Source: Lepturacanthus savala
Lineage: Eukaryota > Chordata > Actinopteri > Scombriformes > Trichiuridae
NCBI GenBank assembly: GCA_030544235.1
Contig: CM060478.1
Location: forward strand, 21,743,727 to 21,807,726
DNA: 64,000 nt
Direction of reading: 5' to 3'
The position numbers and the translations under genes were made by a program. Position 1 is the first letter of the stretch. Each line of letters begins with the position of its first letter. The notes beneath the pieces are model-generated. The model saw only the letters and a list, made by a program, of their open reading frames with translations, had not been told where the DNA came from and did not search any database. Below, one piece after another: positions 1 through 13,625 of the stretch.

Positions 1-2477
1 GGTATAGAAAATGACAGTTTAAGTATTTGTGTTAAACACATGGATGTGTTTCTGATGAAAGCCTTTGCTCAGACAAGTGAGTCTGGAGATGTGCAGATAC
101 ATTTCACTCCATTTCACTCCATGCAAAAGTTGACAGTCAACACAAGATTTACATAGCGACCGGTCACACAGGGATCATCTGTTGTTATTATTATCTTTAA
201 CGGTTAATTCCAATGTACAAACTGAAGTGTGCTTTGTGTCAGTTTATTGTGAGTCTCAGATTTAATATGACTGTAAAAAGCTCCACTTCTATCTCACAAT
301 AACTCCTGGAGACGCGAATCTTGGCTTAGCTGTTTATCAAGCTCCGTGGTTACATGATTTAATAAGACCGAACTGAACACACTGATAATAATAACTTGCC
401 TTGTACAGCGATGAGCGGCTGTGTGAACAAATGAACTCGTGCATTAAAATACCAATTTAATTCTACCTTAGCATTGCAGTGTTGAATAAACAGACCTGTG
501 CCAAGGTAAAAATAACTCCCGCCGCTGATTGCAGATCAGCTTCTCAACATCCACTTAATATCTGTCATAATCTGTAAGGCAGGAGTGATGCAAGAGGGTC
601 ACTGAGCCAGGCTGCAGGATATATACTGTAGCACACAGTACAGAAGATAGACTTCTAGCCTTGTAGGAATAACATAGTGTTCATTTCACAGCACAGAGGT
701 AATGCATTTTTCCTGCATTGAAAGGTAATTGCAATGGGGGGCTATGATAGATTCCAGACCTTTAGTGGAAGCTTTGTGTGTGTGTATGTGTGTGTGTGTA
801 TGTGCATTCACTGCATGTTAACACATACTTGCTAGGATACATAACTACTCTTAATGCTTTTATTAAGCCAAGGAAATATAAATGATGTAATTTGTATTTG
901 TAAAACATCCTGGTGCAGATGGTGTAATATATTTTGGTTTCTTTGATATACTGACTGCCAGAGGAGTTGGAAGGAGCGCCTTTGCTGCAAACAATAGATC
1001 ATTGATGCCTCTCTGTCCTCTTTCTCAACCTGTCAGTCCGTTTCCTTGTTATGTACTAGCCTGAGGACCACTTGGCAAAATGAGAGACATTCAGCCAGTC
1101 TTGTTTTTTCCTTGATTTTTTTCCCCCCTCAGCCATAACTCAAGGAAAGCTGCCGCTTCATTTGAGGAACATTCATGTTAGAGGATGATATTGGAAGTTA
1201 ACAATAGCCCAGTCACAGAATCACTCAGTTTATCTCGAAAAAGATCATTAATGAATGTGGGAATGAACCACTGAGCGGATGGAGAAAATTAAATTGAACT
1301 TTATTCTTATGTGCGCAATAAACTAGCCTGATATTTGAGAATTCTGCTTTCATGAGGGGAAAAATCAATTCCAATCACATCTTTGATCATTTATAGCCTC
1401 CATCTTATGACACACATGTTGCCTGTCGCCACCAATAGACGCCCTTAGCCGAACCATTTCTGATTCATGTTGTTTTCATTTGATGCAACTACTCAGTGTA
1501 TTATTCTACTGTACACAAAATGCATAACAGTTCTCAGGATGGGCTTTACAAGATCAAATGTACGACAGAGTAACCAAAACACAGCCAAAAATCCCCCAAC
1601 TGTCATGTGCAACTCATATTTCACTTTGCAAAAGAAAAAAAGCACAATGACATTACAGCGAGGAGGGGAAAAAAAGCTGTTTTTGGCAGCAGTGACCAGA
1701 AAGTTGTTATCGCAGCGAGTAGTTCTTATCTGTTCTGTGCAATGAGAGACAATCAGCTACAAACGCTGCGTTATAGTGATTACAGCTCTGTTGGTAAGCA
1801 GGGGTTTTTGCCACCACATCAGAGGTTGTGAGCTGTAATCGGGAATGAATGAGTTTGAAGCCAAGCTGGTCGCAGTTTATCAGAAATTACCTGCCTGTTT
1901 TAGCCAGATTCTGCGCATGTCACATGCAGTCTTGTGAAAGCAGTTTGCGGAGAAGAAGCGGAGAGCTGGAGGACTTCAAAAGGAGATCATTAGGGGGCTC
2001 GAGAAGAGAAAACAATTGTTAGTAGTTGTTTTATTCCCTTTTTTTGTGGCGCTGTTAGAATGTGTAGTCACGGCTAATTGCACTGCAAAGAATGCACGGG
2101 AAAGTCCCGCAGTTTACATTTCTGGGATTTGCTTTTTTTTTTTTTGTATCTTCAATATGCTTTATATCCATGACAGCACATAAACAAGAAATCTGAACAG
2201 ATGGTGCTGGTTTTTAATGACATATTGCTATCTGTAGAGTCTCCCTGTAAGCCCCAGACTCAAACCCCCCCCCCCCCCCCAGGAAGCACGCTGCTCTAGT
2301 TGTTATCATCCACCGCTAATGTCACTCTTTTCTCTGCCACATTGTCAGGTCCTCCAGCTAAATAAATGCAATGTAAATTGAGTATTGTGCTGGATGTAAT
2401 TATTGAAAAGGGTTCCAGTTGGCTTAACTCTACAGGCTGTTTATTTAAAGCCTTCCTCCTCCGTACAGATCTGATGA

Positions 2478-2593
2478 TAGAGAGAGAGAGAGAGAGAGAG
2501 GTTCTTATATAATGACAGGAATTCACAATGGAGCCATGCTGAATGACAACCCCCCCCCCAAATATCTCTAACAACCCCCCCCCCCCCCCCCCT
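2478..2593. repeat. GA microsatellite and poly(C) runs
   Basis: A (GA)n run of about 24 bases at 2478-2501 is followed by two C homopolymers at about 2550-2559 and 2575-2592. A further C run lies at 2267-2280. These are simple sequence with no gene. Confidence 0.8.
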
Positions 2594-4121
2594 CTCTCTT
2601 CTCCCTCATTCTCATTACAGTTTTACCATTGGGAAACATGCCTGTCCCAAATAGCCTCAAGTATTATTCTTCCCACCCCCCTTCTCTTTCTTTTCTTCAT
2701 TCTTTTACTAAAAACATATTAAATCATGTTTCCTTTCTACTCAGTGTACTACGCCCTGAGAAATATAAGTCTGAGTCGATAATGAGGGGCACTTCTTTGA
2801 GGAAATAAACGCAGCAACTTTGATCTAGAATGGCATGTAATTCCTTTGCCTGACCCAATTCCCAATCTCCTGATAAGATGTTTTTTCTTTCTTTTTTTTC
2901 CCCCTCTCTCCCTCTGTTGCTCTAACCTTCCCGCAGAACTCACTCAAACGGGAACTCACTGTCCCATTAAAGGTGTATTTGAAGCCAAACATGTCATCCG
3001 TTTCATTCCGAGGGAATAGAGAATACGTTAGGGTTGAGAAGGGGCTGAGACGATGAGAAACTCCGTGTGGATCTCCCTTTTTTTTTTTGCTCTGTGCCGA
3101 TGACAACCTCTGAGATCTCTGATCACAGCTGCTCAATTGGGTTTGTGTCAGACAGAGCTGCGTGACAAATGAGTGGCCGTCATAGCAGATAGAGTATCAT
3201 CACCTGGGTGTAAAGGCTTTTAGGCTTGTTAAAGAAGAAGAAGAGGGGGTTTCTCTTCCTCTTTCTGTTCACGTGTTTGTCGAGTCGGTTCAATTATATT
3301 TGCTCCCTGTGGTATTCGCACGTTTTGGGGTCTTGCAGAGTTGTTTTTAACTCTCGGAATTGGCTGCCATAAGTAGATTGACCTCCCCCCCCACACTCCA
3401 AAAAAAAAAACTAGGAGTAGTCTTTCATTAGACAGGATGCAACCGGGGACCAGACAGCAAACAGTTTAGGGCCAATCCATCACTACACAAAAGGGGATCA
3501 ACATGGCACAAACGTCTCATCTTTTGCAATAACATGACCTGTGACCTCGTAGTAGTAGTCACGGTTTCAACTTCCCTTTCCTCGCGACACGATAATTCCG
3601 AGGAGCCGTGGCTAACGCATAATCGCATTTTGGGCATGAAAGGGGGCCCTTAGGAGCTTTTTGATAGCTCATTTGTTACGAGGCCCCCGTTGTTTTTTGA
3701 TAGTCAAAAGAACCAATTTGAGTTTTTGACAAGGAGCCCCTCTGAATAATTCCTTCATGTATTACAGGACCTATTAAATGCAAACTTTTCAATCTGGCAA
3801 TCAATAAGGCAGGCAGCTTTCCCTGGCCCCATGCCAGACACATTAGGGCTGCGAGCGATGGTTGCTAGGGAGCTGAGCCTGCTCAGGGGAAAGAATGTTT
3901 AATGTAATAGAATCACATAAATCAACTAGAGGAAAGTGCTTGTTGTTTCTTCTCTTCTCTTCTGTTCTTTTTTCCTCTTTTCTTCTCTCTTTAACTGAAA
4001 ACATTTAATATGGGTGTGTGTTTTTTGAAAATGTGGTACAGCCATTTTTTGGGCTCCTCTGTCAACCGCAAGAACATCTGGGATGGAATTAAGCTGAGGG
4101 AAGTTGAAATTTCTCTGTGTT

Positions 4122-4123
<2 letters not shown>

Positions 4124-4214
<91 letters not shown>
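4124..4214. repeat. (TG)n microsatellite
   Basis: About 45 uninterrupted TG units. Open frames across it, read as Cys-Val or Thr-His repeats, are artefacts of the dinucleotide. It lies 281 bases from a (CA)n tract of similar length, so the two are complementary on the same strand. Confidence 0.97.
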
Positions 4215-4217
<3 letters not shown>

Positions 4218-4463
4218 TGTACATGTAGTTCTTGTGTGAGTGTGTGTGCGCTTGTTTTTGTATGCATAGCTGTGTGTCCTCAATCCTTGTGCTGCACACT
4301 TGAATAAATTGAGGTGAAAATTATATAAACGTTTCTTTTTTTTTTCTTTGTCACTGCAGGCCACTGCCCCACCCTGCTGAAATGAATGAGCCACTTTAGT
4401 GCTTTACAATAATTAAGAACAGGAGCCAGCATGCATGGAGGGCTCTCTTTCTCTCTGTTTCTG

Positions 4464-4605
<142 letters not shown>

Positions 4606-5169
4606 GTTGCACTCCTTCTTTTTGCCTTTTGCCCTCTGTACAGTTTCAATAGAACATTTCCTTTGGGTGTTAGTGCCCTTTTGTGATGATATAATTCTCT
4701 TCGTAGAATTAACACGCAGACATGGGTTATGAATGTAAAAACTTGATATCTCTTTAAGTCGTACTACACTCCATTATATCTGATACTCTTTTTTCAGCTT
4801 CAAATACAGCAGTTTGTCCTTCACGGAGCACAGCAGATGAGATCAGCTTGAATACCAAATGAGTCTAATTGATTCACCTCCATAGAAACTACACAGCCCT
4901 GCAGCATAAACCGCATCCTGACTGTCCTCCAGTAAACTGCTTGTGTTGTGAAAATTCATATTTGTACCAAAAATAAGGCTGAAAACACAGCTACTTCATG
5001 GTCCTTGGTCAGAACTACATTAGAAACAAATATAACAAAAATATAACAAAAAAAAACTGGCTCCAGTTTGTTTGTCATTCTGAAATTCTTAGTCTTATTG
5101 GAATTAACTATAACCACCACGAGTTACAGCAGTGATAGATTTATGTTATAATTTTATGAAATAAAGTTG

Positions 5170-5760
5170 TTTGTGGGGCTGCAGCTGATGATGAGCTAAC
5201 TGCTAATATGTCTGCCAGACGACAATGATGACTATTGGTTAAGCAATTTGTTGTTTGGTGTATCAAATGCCAAATGTTTAGATCTTCAATTTAAAGGATT
5301 ACAATAAAATAAAGAAAGACTTTAATTTATATCAAAACTTTCAATAACTTATTTTGATAATTTTGTTCATATCGATTTTTTTCTGCTGTTCAGGGTCAGT
5401 GGGACAATTTGAAAAAAACACATTGACATATTTTCGCTATCAGAAGCTGATAGAAAATTGTTTGTGCAAATAATAACAAATATAATTCCATTGCTCAGTC
5501 TACTTTCACCTTTGTTAGATCTCCACCAGCTCCTGAAGAGACAATTAGAAAAGACAGCACTGACATTTTCACCATCAGAAGTTGATGGGAAGACTGTGAA
5601 TTGATGACTGTTAGCAAATATTAACAAATCTAATTTCATCATTCACTCTACTTTCACCTCTGTTAGATCTCCACCAGCTCCTGAAGGAAACATCTGTCTC
5701 TTTAGCCGCTAAATGCTAGCTGCTAACGTGTCTGCCAGACAGTGAACTCAAGTTAGGAGT
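5170..5760. repeat. dispersed-repeat-like region with a 140 bp tandem duplication
   Basis: Two copies of a roughly 115-125 bp block lie at about 5425-5539 and 5562-5685. Both end in the same stretch (AGATCTCCACCAGCTCCTGA) and both contain a CAGAAG-TGAT-GAA core and an AACAAAT-TAAT-CATT segment. The outer parts also echo each other: GCTAACTGCTAATATGTCTGCCAGAC near 5195 resembles GCTAGCTGCTAACGTGTCTGCCAGAC near 5715. The whole therefore looks like a decayed repeat with internal duplication. The family was not identified. Confidence 0.6.
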
Positions 5761-5927
5761 CTGGTGATTAGCCGCTACAAGCTTTCCCTCTCACGTTACA
5801 CATTCTCATTAATCCTTCATTAATATGATGTCAAAATATTGATTAGTGCAGCTTTACCAGGAAGTGGCTACTGAAGATAGATACATTTTGGTTGGAATAG
5901 CCCTTTAAAGGGCTACACACTGAATGC

Positions 5928-5959
<32 letters not shown>

Positions 5960-5962
5960 GTG
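5928..5962. repeat. (TG)n microsatellite
   Basis: About 16 TG units with one C interruption. Confidence 0.9.
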
Positions 5963-6073
5963 AGGGCACAGCTTGTAGCTGATATCATGAGCAGAGGAAA
6001 GGCAAGTCAGTGTGTGACTGATGTGATGTTGATGACGGGCCGCCACTGACACTCATTTGCAAACACAGTATGT

Positions 6074-6715
6074 TTTTCTATCCGTCTCGTCTCGTCTTCT
6101 CCCGCTTATCCGTTTACTCGGGTCGCGGGGGCAGCTTCTTCAGCAGGGAAGCCCAGACTTCCCTGTCCCCGGCTACTTTCTCCAGCTCTTCCAGGGGGAC
6201 CCCAAGGTGTTCCCAGACCAGCCGAGAGACATAGTCTCTCCAGCGTGTCCAGTCTTCCCCCTTCCCCCCAGGAGGCATCCTCACTAGATGCCCGAGCCAC
6301 CTCAACTGGCTCCTCTCGATGTGGAGGAGCAGCAGTTCTACTCTGAGCTCCTCACAGATGACCGAGCTTCTCACCCTATCTCTAAGGGAGAGCCCAGCCA
6401 CCCTGCGAAGGAAACCCATTTCGGCCGCTTGTATTCGCGATCTCGTTCTTTCGGTCACTACCCAAAGCTCATGACCATAGGTGAGGGTAGGAACGTAGAT
6501 CGACTGGTAAATCCTTCTTCACCACGACGGACCGATGCAGGGCCTACATCACAGCAGACGCCGCACCGATCCGCCGGTCAATCTCCCGCTCCATCCTCCC
6601 CCCACTCGTGAACAAGACCCCGAGATACTTGAACTCCTCCACTTGAAGCAGGATCTCATCCCTGACCTGGAGTCGACACTCCACCCTATCCGGCTCCTTT
6701 AAATACTTCTTTTCC
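6074..6715 (-). mobile_element. 5'-truncated LINE, reverse transcriptase C-terminus
   Basis: Read on the minus strand, this encodes the C-terminal part of a fish non-LTR retrotransposon polyprotein. From 5' to 3' there is VEEFKYLGVLFTSGGRMERE (6544-6735 frame), then, after a frame change, an open stretch at 6114-6458 with FLRRVAGLSLRDRVRSS, RSQLRWLGHLVRMP and TRWRDYV motifs, ending in KLPPRPE. Such C-terminal motifs are common in teleost LINE ORF2 proteins. The copy is dead: it is 5'-truncated, frameshifted, and lacks about 20 residues between the RMPPG and TRWRDYV blocks compared with the family form I remember. The low-coordinate end carries a GACGA-type short tail repeat, as expected for a LINE 3' end. 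The exact clade was not resolved. Confidence 0.85.
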
Positions 6716-8494
6716 CCCTTTAATAAATATTCCAATTTTACCTCCCTTTTGAACGAAAAAAGCGAAATGTAAGTGACACGCTGCTTCGTTCTACTCGACT
6801 ATCGTGATTTATTGATGCCGCGTCCTCCGCTTGATTAATGTGGTTTTTATTAACAGCACACTACCTTGCAGTTAGCGGAATGTTCCAGCACATTTTGTTT
6901 TATCCGACATGCAATCGGAGTCATTCACAGATTGGGTGAGCTATGAATCATTCAGATTTAATGAATTTATTTCATCGGTATTTAATGTAATTCTCCCTTC
7001 GTGGGAGACACAAGGTGGACACTAGTGAAGCACAAATCATCTCCATTTGGTGTCATTGGCGAATGCTGTTCCCTCTTTTATTTGGTCAGGTTTCAATAAC
7101 ACCAAACCAATAGCCAGATCGGGTGCCTGCTGTTGCTTATATGGTCCCCTCTCAGTGTCAATGAGGAGTGAGAGAGAGTGAGAGAGAGAGGTAGAGATGG
7201 AGAGAGAGAGGAGGCGGATGAATCAGAGATGTGTTATATATTATGAGAAGAGGCTAAATGGAAACAGGGCAACCATGGAGATCAATACAGTGCACGGAGC
7301 AGAGAGACTGGAAGATGGAGTGAGAATACCAAACAAGAACCTTCTCTCTCTCCCTTTTTTTTCCTTCACTCATGTCAAACTTGTGCCTATTTTTAAAGCT
7401 TTTTTTTGGACTTGTTTTGTGTAAAACAAAAAAAACAACAAAAAAAAAACATCAAATATGAATGTGACATTGGCTCCGGGTTACGCCTCGCCGTTTCTCG
7501 CCAACCTCACAAAAGCAACGGGGGGATCCAGTAAATTCCTTGGCTGAGCAGATAATGTGGAAATGTTGACAACAGCAAATTTGAGCCGAGTGAGTGATTT
7601 AAGGACTGCAGCGGGTGACAAAGAGCATGAGAGTAATGGTTTTCAGCTTTTTTTCCTACCGGCCTGTGACAGAAAAGTGAGCGCGCTCGCCTGAAAGATC
7701 TTGTCAGGGCTTGTGGGCAGTTTGCATATATTTTTAAGCTCGGTTGAATGTAAATGACACAGATTACATGAGTCAGATTTTTAATTAGCCAGCGTAGCTC
7801 TGCTTTTAACTGTCAGCGGCCCTCATATTACAACTCGTCGTATTCCCAACTTGGAAAAGCCTCCGCAGAAATTCTCCAATAAAAGCAGGTATGCAGCAGG
7901 CACAGACGACCACCCGGTTTAGATATTTTCCGGTATGAAATACAATCATATCAGTCCAACGATGCAATAACTATTCACCCTGTGGAGCAGCTGCTTGAAC
8001 TGCAACTAATGAGTTTCATGTCTTATGCGTCATTTCTGAGATTTTGATTATGACTAGCAATTTGTCTCTTCCATACTTGTTATGGAAGAGAAACAGAAAT
8101 GTTTCCCCTAATTAAACGAAATATTCTTTCATTTTTTATGTGTATCGTGTCAGAGCTTGTTCTCATCTTTTTTCATTTCCACTCCTGTTTCTCTCATATA
8201 CAGCATGTGGCAGCATTACAGTGCACTCTCCTCTTTTTACTAAGTGTTTTTCCTCAAAGGAAGAGCTGGCTCACTGGAATTTCCCCTCGGCCAATATCAG
8301 ATCCATCCTATGTTGTAAAATTTATTTTTTGTCATATTCATGAATCAAATACTCATGCGCATGCACATTTATTACGGCATGTTGCTTTTACTATGTTGGA
8401 GTAGATTGAGATCTGTATTTATACTGCACAGAGTGTCTCATGACAGCTACTGTAGCTAATGACTTTACCAGTCTGCTGTGGACCGCAGTAAGTC

Positions 8495-8830
8495 AAGGGA
8501 AGGCAAGTTTATTTATACAGCGCCATTCAGACAAAGTGCTTTACAAGGGCATAGAAATACATAGAAAATGAGACATTAAAAAGACATAAAGTTTGCATTC
8601 AAAAATAAATTTAAAAACAAGAAGACAAAAATTATATTTAAAAGGCACTTGAAGCAAATAAGTAGTTTTAAAGATTAAAAAGAAGCTACAATAATGCTCC
8701 AAGCCTTGATTTAAGTGACGGTTTTTGACCTCAGGTATTCAGGAAGCCAGTTCCACAGGTGGCGAGCACAGAAACTGAAACAGCTGCTTCAGCTGCTCGG
8801 GTTTTGATTCTGGGAACACAGTGGTGTCCC
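8495..8830 (-). mobile_element. L2-like LINE 3' end
   Basis: On the minus strand a degenerate ARHLWNWLPEYLRSKTV stretch matches the usual C-terminus of fish L2-like LINE reverse transcriptases (pattern A-LWN-LP--LRS). It is followed by a tail whose plus-strand form is GGCAAGTTTATTTATACAGC with CAAAGTGCTTTACAA, the familiar 3' end of these elements. In-frame stops show it is not functional. Confidence 0.7.
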
Positions 8831-8867
8831 TTACAGCGTAACGTGATACGGCGGAGCTGCGTGTTTT

Positions 8868-9055
8868 TAAAAGAAATAGTTTGACATTTTGGGAAATGCA
8901 CTTATTTGCTCTCTGAGAGTTAGGTGACGTAAGGTGATTACTAATCTCATGTAATAGTATAAGGCATATGCGCGGCATAAAGGCTGAATCCAGGGGGAAA
9001 GGGCTGGCCTCGCTCTCTTCAAAAGGTTCAAAAAAATCCCAGAGTTATGTAGTGA
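8868..9055 (+). mobile_element. small non-autonomous repeat, copy 1
   Basis: The segment starts AGAAATAGTTTGACATTTTG and contains a GAGAGTTAG block, GCATAAAGGCTGAATCCAGG and CTCTCTTCAAAAGG. This is the order of blocks in a short repeat very common in percomorph fish. A second copy lies at 58645-58880. No coding capacity. Family name not assigned. Confidence 0.6.
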
Positions 9056-10639
9056 AACTATTTCTCACAAAGTCTATTCATCCTTCGAGCAGCGGCAAAC
9101 CTTACAGTGATTACTCTGTCAGAAAATAGACACAGCACATGCTGTTTGTGTGCAGGAATAACCAAACACACCTTGTTAATTAGTGTGTTACAGATGTGCA
9201 GTTATGTGTATTTTTGATTTTTGGACAGTCAGGCTACTTTTAAGCTTTAATAGCTGTACATAACACACTGGCACAGGACTGGCTTTGATCTACTCACTAC
9301 TGGCTCTGCTCAACTCTTGGCAAGAAAGCAATGGCTTTAAAGGACATAGTTTGAATTGTGTTATTTTTGGTTTATTATCTGCAAATGTATATGAGTAACA
9401 AATGCGTGCTAAGCATCTCACACCAGCAAATATTTAGCTTGAACCTCATTCCAGGCAGCTATTCATTTATGTTTCATGACAGCAAAGCATTAAAATAATC
9501 CACCGAATGGTTTCTGTTTCTGTAATATTGGTTGTGATAATGCAGTTCAGCATGTTGTTAGTTTTAAATCTCTTTGTCGATGTTGTGTTAGAGAGAAATG
9601 TAACATCTGAGAGATGTCTGCTATGAAGTCGAGCATTCATGAGCAATGTTGGGTGGAAATCAAATCCAGATAACAGACAGGAAGCAGACACAGATGTCAT
9701 GAAAAAGGAAAATATGAATTTGATCATGTTTTATATTAAAAAGTTACTATTTGGCAGACTCTCGCAAAATGTTCTTGTTTCCATGAACTCAACCATCAAA
9801 GAAGAAAAGTCGTTTTTCTCTGTGATGGATTACCTTCTGTGTTGTTAGCAAGTTTAAAAGGCTTTGTATAAAATACGTTCGCAGGAAGAAAGACAGGAAA
9901 AGAATCCTATATGCACAGCTCTTACTGTGTATAGAATGGGTCAAGGGGCCAGAGGATAAAGTATTTTTTTCTCGGTTCACGCTGTGAATAGAAACCAATG
10001 GCTGCCTGGAAGCTCAGAAATCAGTACAATCAAAACCAGCAGTACATTTAAAGAAGTCCTGAACCAACAACGCTTCTTATACTGCACATGTTGAAATCGA
10101 TAAGTGTAAAACAAAAGGTCTGTGCCATTAATTTTGATCTCTGCTTGCATTTTGCTCACCATCCCAGCGTGAACATTTTTTGTATTATTATTAAAAGAGG
10201 TGCTGGGAGAATGATATGTCAGATGTTTCTGTGATTTTTTTTTTTGCCTTAAGGAAATCGGCAGATGTGCAGTTGTCTTTGAATTCAGCTTCCTTTCATT
10301 TTTGTACATCTTGTCCTTCGGTCATGCAGAGCACAATCCCCCAAAGTCATACCAGTCACATACTGTACTGATTCACTGCATTGATTTGCTCAAAACAATA
10401 CTTGAAACACAAAAAAAAAATCTCTGTGAATAAAGAAAGAGACAGAAAGGAAACAGTCTCATTAAGAGATACCCAGCCTCTGATTATTTTATATAACGCT
10501 CTTCCTGACATCAGTGGGTAGAAAAAAACTAAATTTGAATCAATAGTCATCAGAGCTGTTGCACAAGCCGTTCTACAATTTCCTGACTCTCGCTCCACTC
10601 ATGCAGTGTCTGTTTGAAAACGTAAAAATGTTCCTGTTT

Positions 10640-10875
10640 GCATTTCAGTTTGCATATTGCAAAAACTGGATCGGTCATGCTTCTTTAATCCTGGGAATAT
10701 TAGGAAGCTCAGATCCATCCCATCACCTCAAAGACACAGAGAAGCTCATTCATGCCTTTGTCAGATCCCAGTTAGATTATTCTAATGCACTTTTTACTAA
10801 AATAGCTCAGTCATCCTTAAAGTTCTGCCACCAGACTCTACATAGGACTAGACATTATGTTAATATCTCTCCTGC
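10640..10875 (+). mobile_element. L2-like LINE fragment
   Basis: The plus-strand frame contains DTEKLIHAFVRSQLDYSNAL followed by degenerate sequence. This matches the late reverse-transcriptase block of fish L2-like LINEs (form: D-EKLIHAFV-SRLDYCNAL). It is a short internal fragment with no complete ORF. Confidence 0.75.
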
Positions 10876-11554
10876 TTCTGTTTCTTTTATTTTCGAGCAG
10901 TAAAGCTTGTTAGAAAAGATTTTTAAATTAATTTAACTGCTTTTAAAGCCTAACATTACAGAGCTTCAACATAACCTACAATATTTCTAGTTATATAGGT
11001 GTCTTTAACTAGCTACTATAACTACAACAGTAAAAACAAGGATTGGCAAAACTGACCATTACTGGTCTGTCTGACTCAGCTTAAATCAAAAGGAGAACAA
11101 GCATTTCTATTTATGGCTCCTAAACTATACATAGTTTCTCTGTCTCCTGTTCTTGCAAAATTTTACAATATAGCTTAATGTCAGAATCGCTGAATCAGTC
11201 ATCCGGTTCCTCACCCAGAAAGTACAAATTGTTCATCTTCTTACTCAGTTTAGTATTTTATGGCACAGACTATTTTATATTACTGAATAAATTATCATTT
11301 TTCATTCGATATGTGCATATATTTCTCAATATATTGGTTCAATAAATGATAGTATTGTAATTTTATGACCATGTTATGCCATTGATATAAAGATAAGATA
11401 AGATAAGACAAGGCAAGCACAAGACAAATTTAGACATTGCTTCAGCAATTTAACATTGTACCAAAGAGTTGTAGCAATTTCGAGATACAGATTTAAATGA
11501 AAAAGAATAAATTAAACCAAAGCAGCTAAGTCCAAAATATCCCGACAAATTGTG

Positions 11555-11815
11555 AGTCAGGCTCCAAAAACACCCGGTCCTACAATTCCCACAATGCAAC
11601 TTGTATATCATCTTATTTTAATGCGTCTTGTTTTTCCTAAATTCCCATGACTTTCAGATTCCACATGCCCCGCTTTGTAACACAGGCTTCTTGTTATAAA
11701 ATTTGTGGCGTGCAAGCCCGTGGAAATACCCTAATGACATCACTATGACATCATCAGGGTTATTGTTTCAGTCCTTATAAAGCTCCTCCTGGGCCCGTGT
11801 AATACAGTACTTAAC
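11555..11815. repeat. probable dispersed repeat
   Basis: The segment has AACACCCGGTCCTACAATTC, a TTCAGATTCCACATGCC block and TGACATCATCAGGGTTATTG. I associate these blocks with a common percomorph interspersed repeat. There is no second copy in the window to confirm this, so the call rests on recall. Confidence 0.35.
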
Positions 11816-13074
11816 TTGTAATACTGTACACAGCATTAAATTGATCATATTGAATTAGTACTTAGCTACTTCCGTATTATATCAGTGTATATCGTCTTCT
11901 ATTATAGTTTATTGAGTGCTGCACTGACTGACTGGTTATAACCTCAGCTGCACTGTACTGTATAGCAGTTATGACCCTGACACTATTGTAGTTTATGAGG
12001 TCAGGAGCTTTACAGCATGTTCTGAAAATAATCTGCCGCACCGCAGCTGTTTGATCAACACGCTGTACTGCCACCACCGCCAGTAGAGGACAGACAGGAA
12101 GAGAAAACGGCAAAGGAAGCTGGAGAAAGACAGACAGAGAGAGAGACAGCAAAGAGGGAAACAAATTGCAGATTTCTTGCATGTTCTCACAACGTCTTCC
12201 AGCTCTCCAGCGATGCAGCCACAGCCAATTAGAATCCTTACACAAAGATACGGACGTCCTTTATTTGGAAAGGTCGTGCTGTATGAACAAAAGGAAATTT
12301 TGAAGTGTACTGTACATACACTCAATGTACACACACACACACACACTGATACGCTTGCTTTACAACGTCTTTGTGTAGTTATTATCGCCCCGCGGCTCTC
12401 TTCCCCAAATTGAATCTAATCAAGTGAAATGCTGTGAGGGTCCTCGGGAGAAAGAGCTGGTCTGACGGTGACCGCTTACAATAAAACCCCTGACATTTGA
12501 AAAACAAAGACTCCGTTACCTCTGCAGCTGTAATTGCGTGCGACAACTGCCGCAATCTTTGATGAATGTGTGTGTGTGTGTCTGCAAGTGTGATGTATGC
12601 AAGAGTATGTGTGTTAATACGTCTGGGCTTTGTGGCACCTACTTCTTTACAGGCTGTGTGTGTGTGTGTGTTTGTGTTTGTGTGCTGGTTGAATGGTTTT
12701 AATAATTTCTTTTGAAGTGGTCGCCATAGTGTAGTTCAGTGAAACTAATTACGCTGATTGTTCGGAATGCAGCTGCTGTAAATATGTTATGAATAGTATC
12801 CTTCCTGCCCTGTTTCTGCTGCACGTTTCAGGGATGTTAATCAGCCTCCATCTTGATAAAAATGACACTGAGAGGAAGAGATGTGTCTTTTGAATAGACT
12901 TGTTAAATCTGCATGTTTTGTCTTTAGAAAAGACAAGGCGAGCAGCTCGCTAGTTAGCCGTCCTTGGCTGGAATATTAACTTACCAGGAGAAAATTCCCA
13001 TGAATGTCATGTCCAGGAGCTTTGTAAATGCCAGTGAATAATTCAGGAGCATCCAGAAGCTCTGGTACGTTCAG

Positions 13075-13420
13075 CAGCGGTGCTGCCAGGATCCTGATGA
13101 GATTGCGAAAAACACCATCATGCAGTGTAACACCGGTTCTGTTTTCATTGCACTGGCTTCCTGTCTCCTTCAGGATCGACTACAAAGTCCTGCTGCTCAC
13201 ATAGAAATCCATCAACCTGCAGGAACCGATCGTACCACAAACCTCCACCCGCACCCTCAGATCTGCCAGCAGCCGGCTCCTCGGGGCCCCCATTAGGCTA
13301 CCAAGCCCCGCACCATGGGAGCCCCATTCTGCAGCACGCTTATGGAACAACCTTCCAAACCGGCTGAGGACAGCACAGCCACAAGTCTCTGTTAAAGGCT
13401 CCTTATCCAGCACTTTTACT
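13075..13420 (+). mobile_element. L2-like LINE C-terminal fragment
   Basis: The plus strand encodes LHWLPVSFRIDYKVLLLT, a stop, then LRSASSRLLGAP, AARLWNNLPNRLRTAQ and VKGSLSS. This is the standard C-terminal order of fish L2-like LINE ORF2 (HWLPV-RIDYK, LRSS, LWN-LP-LR). The in-frame stop marks it as a decayed copy. It directly precedes a small inverted-repeat element at 13440. Confidence 0.8.
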
Positions 13421-13439
13421 GGGTTTTATTGGAGTTTTA

Positions 13440-13625
13440 ATGTCCCTAAAAAGTTATATTTGTCGTTATAAGGGCCAAAAATGATCTCAATGTAGTTTTA
13501 CATCTCCTGCCTCAAGCTTCTCTCTGGAGCTCTAGAAAGAAACAGGTTAAACAGGCCATGACTGTACAGTTGTGACGTCAGAACTTCCGAATTCCGAACG
13601 GCTCGTTTGTGCATTACATTATTTA
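13440..13625 (+). mobile_element. small repeat family A, copy 1 (truncated)
   Basis: This copy shares its block order with two other segments, near 17230 and 40124. The blocks are a GATCTCAATGTAGTTTTACA segment, CTCAAGCTTCTC--TGGAGC, AGAAAGAA, GTTGTGACGTCAGAACTTC and a purine/pyrimidine tail. All three copies lie in the same orientation. It appears 3'-truncated. Confidence 0.6.

Noticed and set aside
6057..6611. Plus-strand open frames at the LINE fragment
   Set aside because: They are antisense to the minus-strand reverse-transcriptase remnant.
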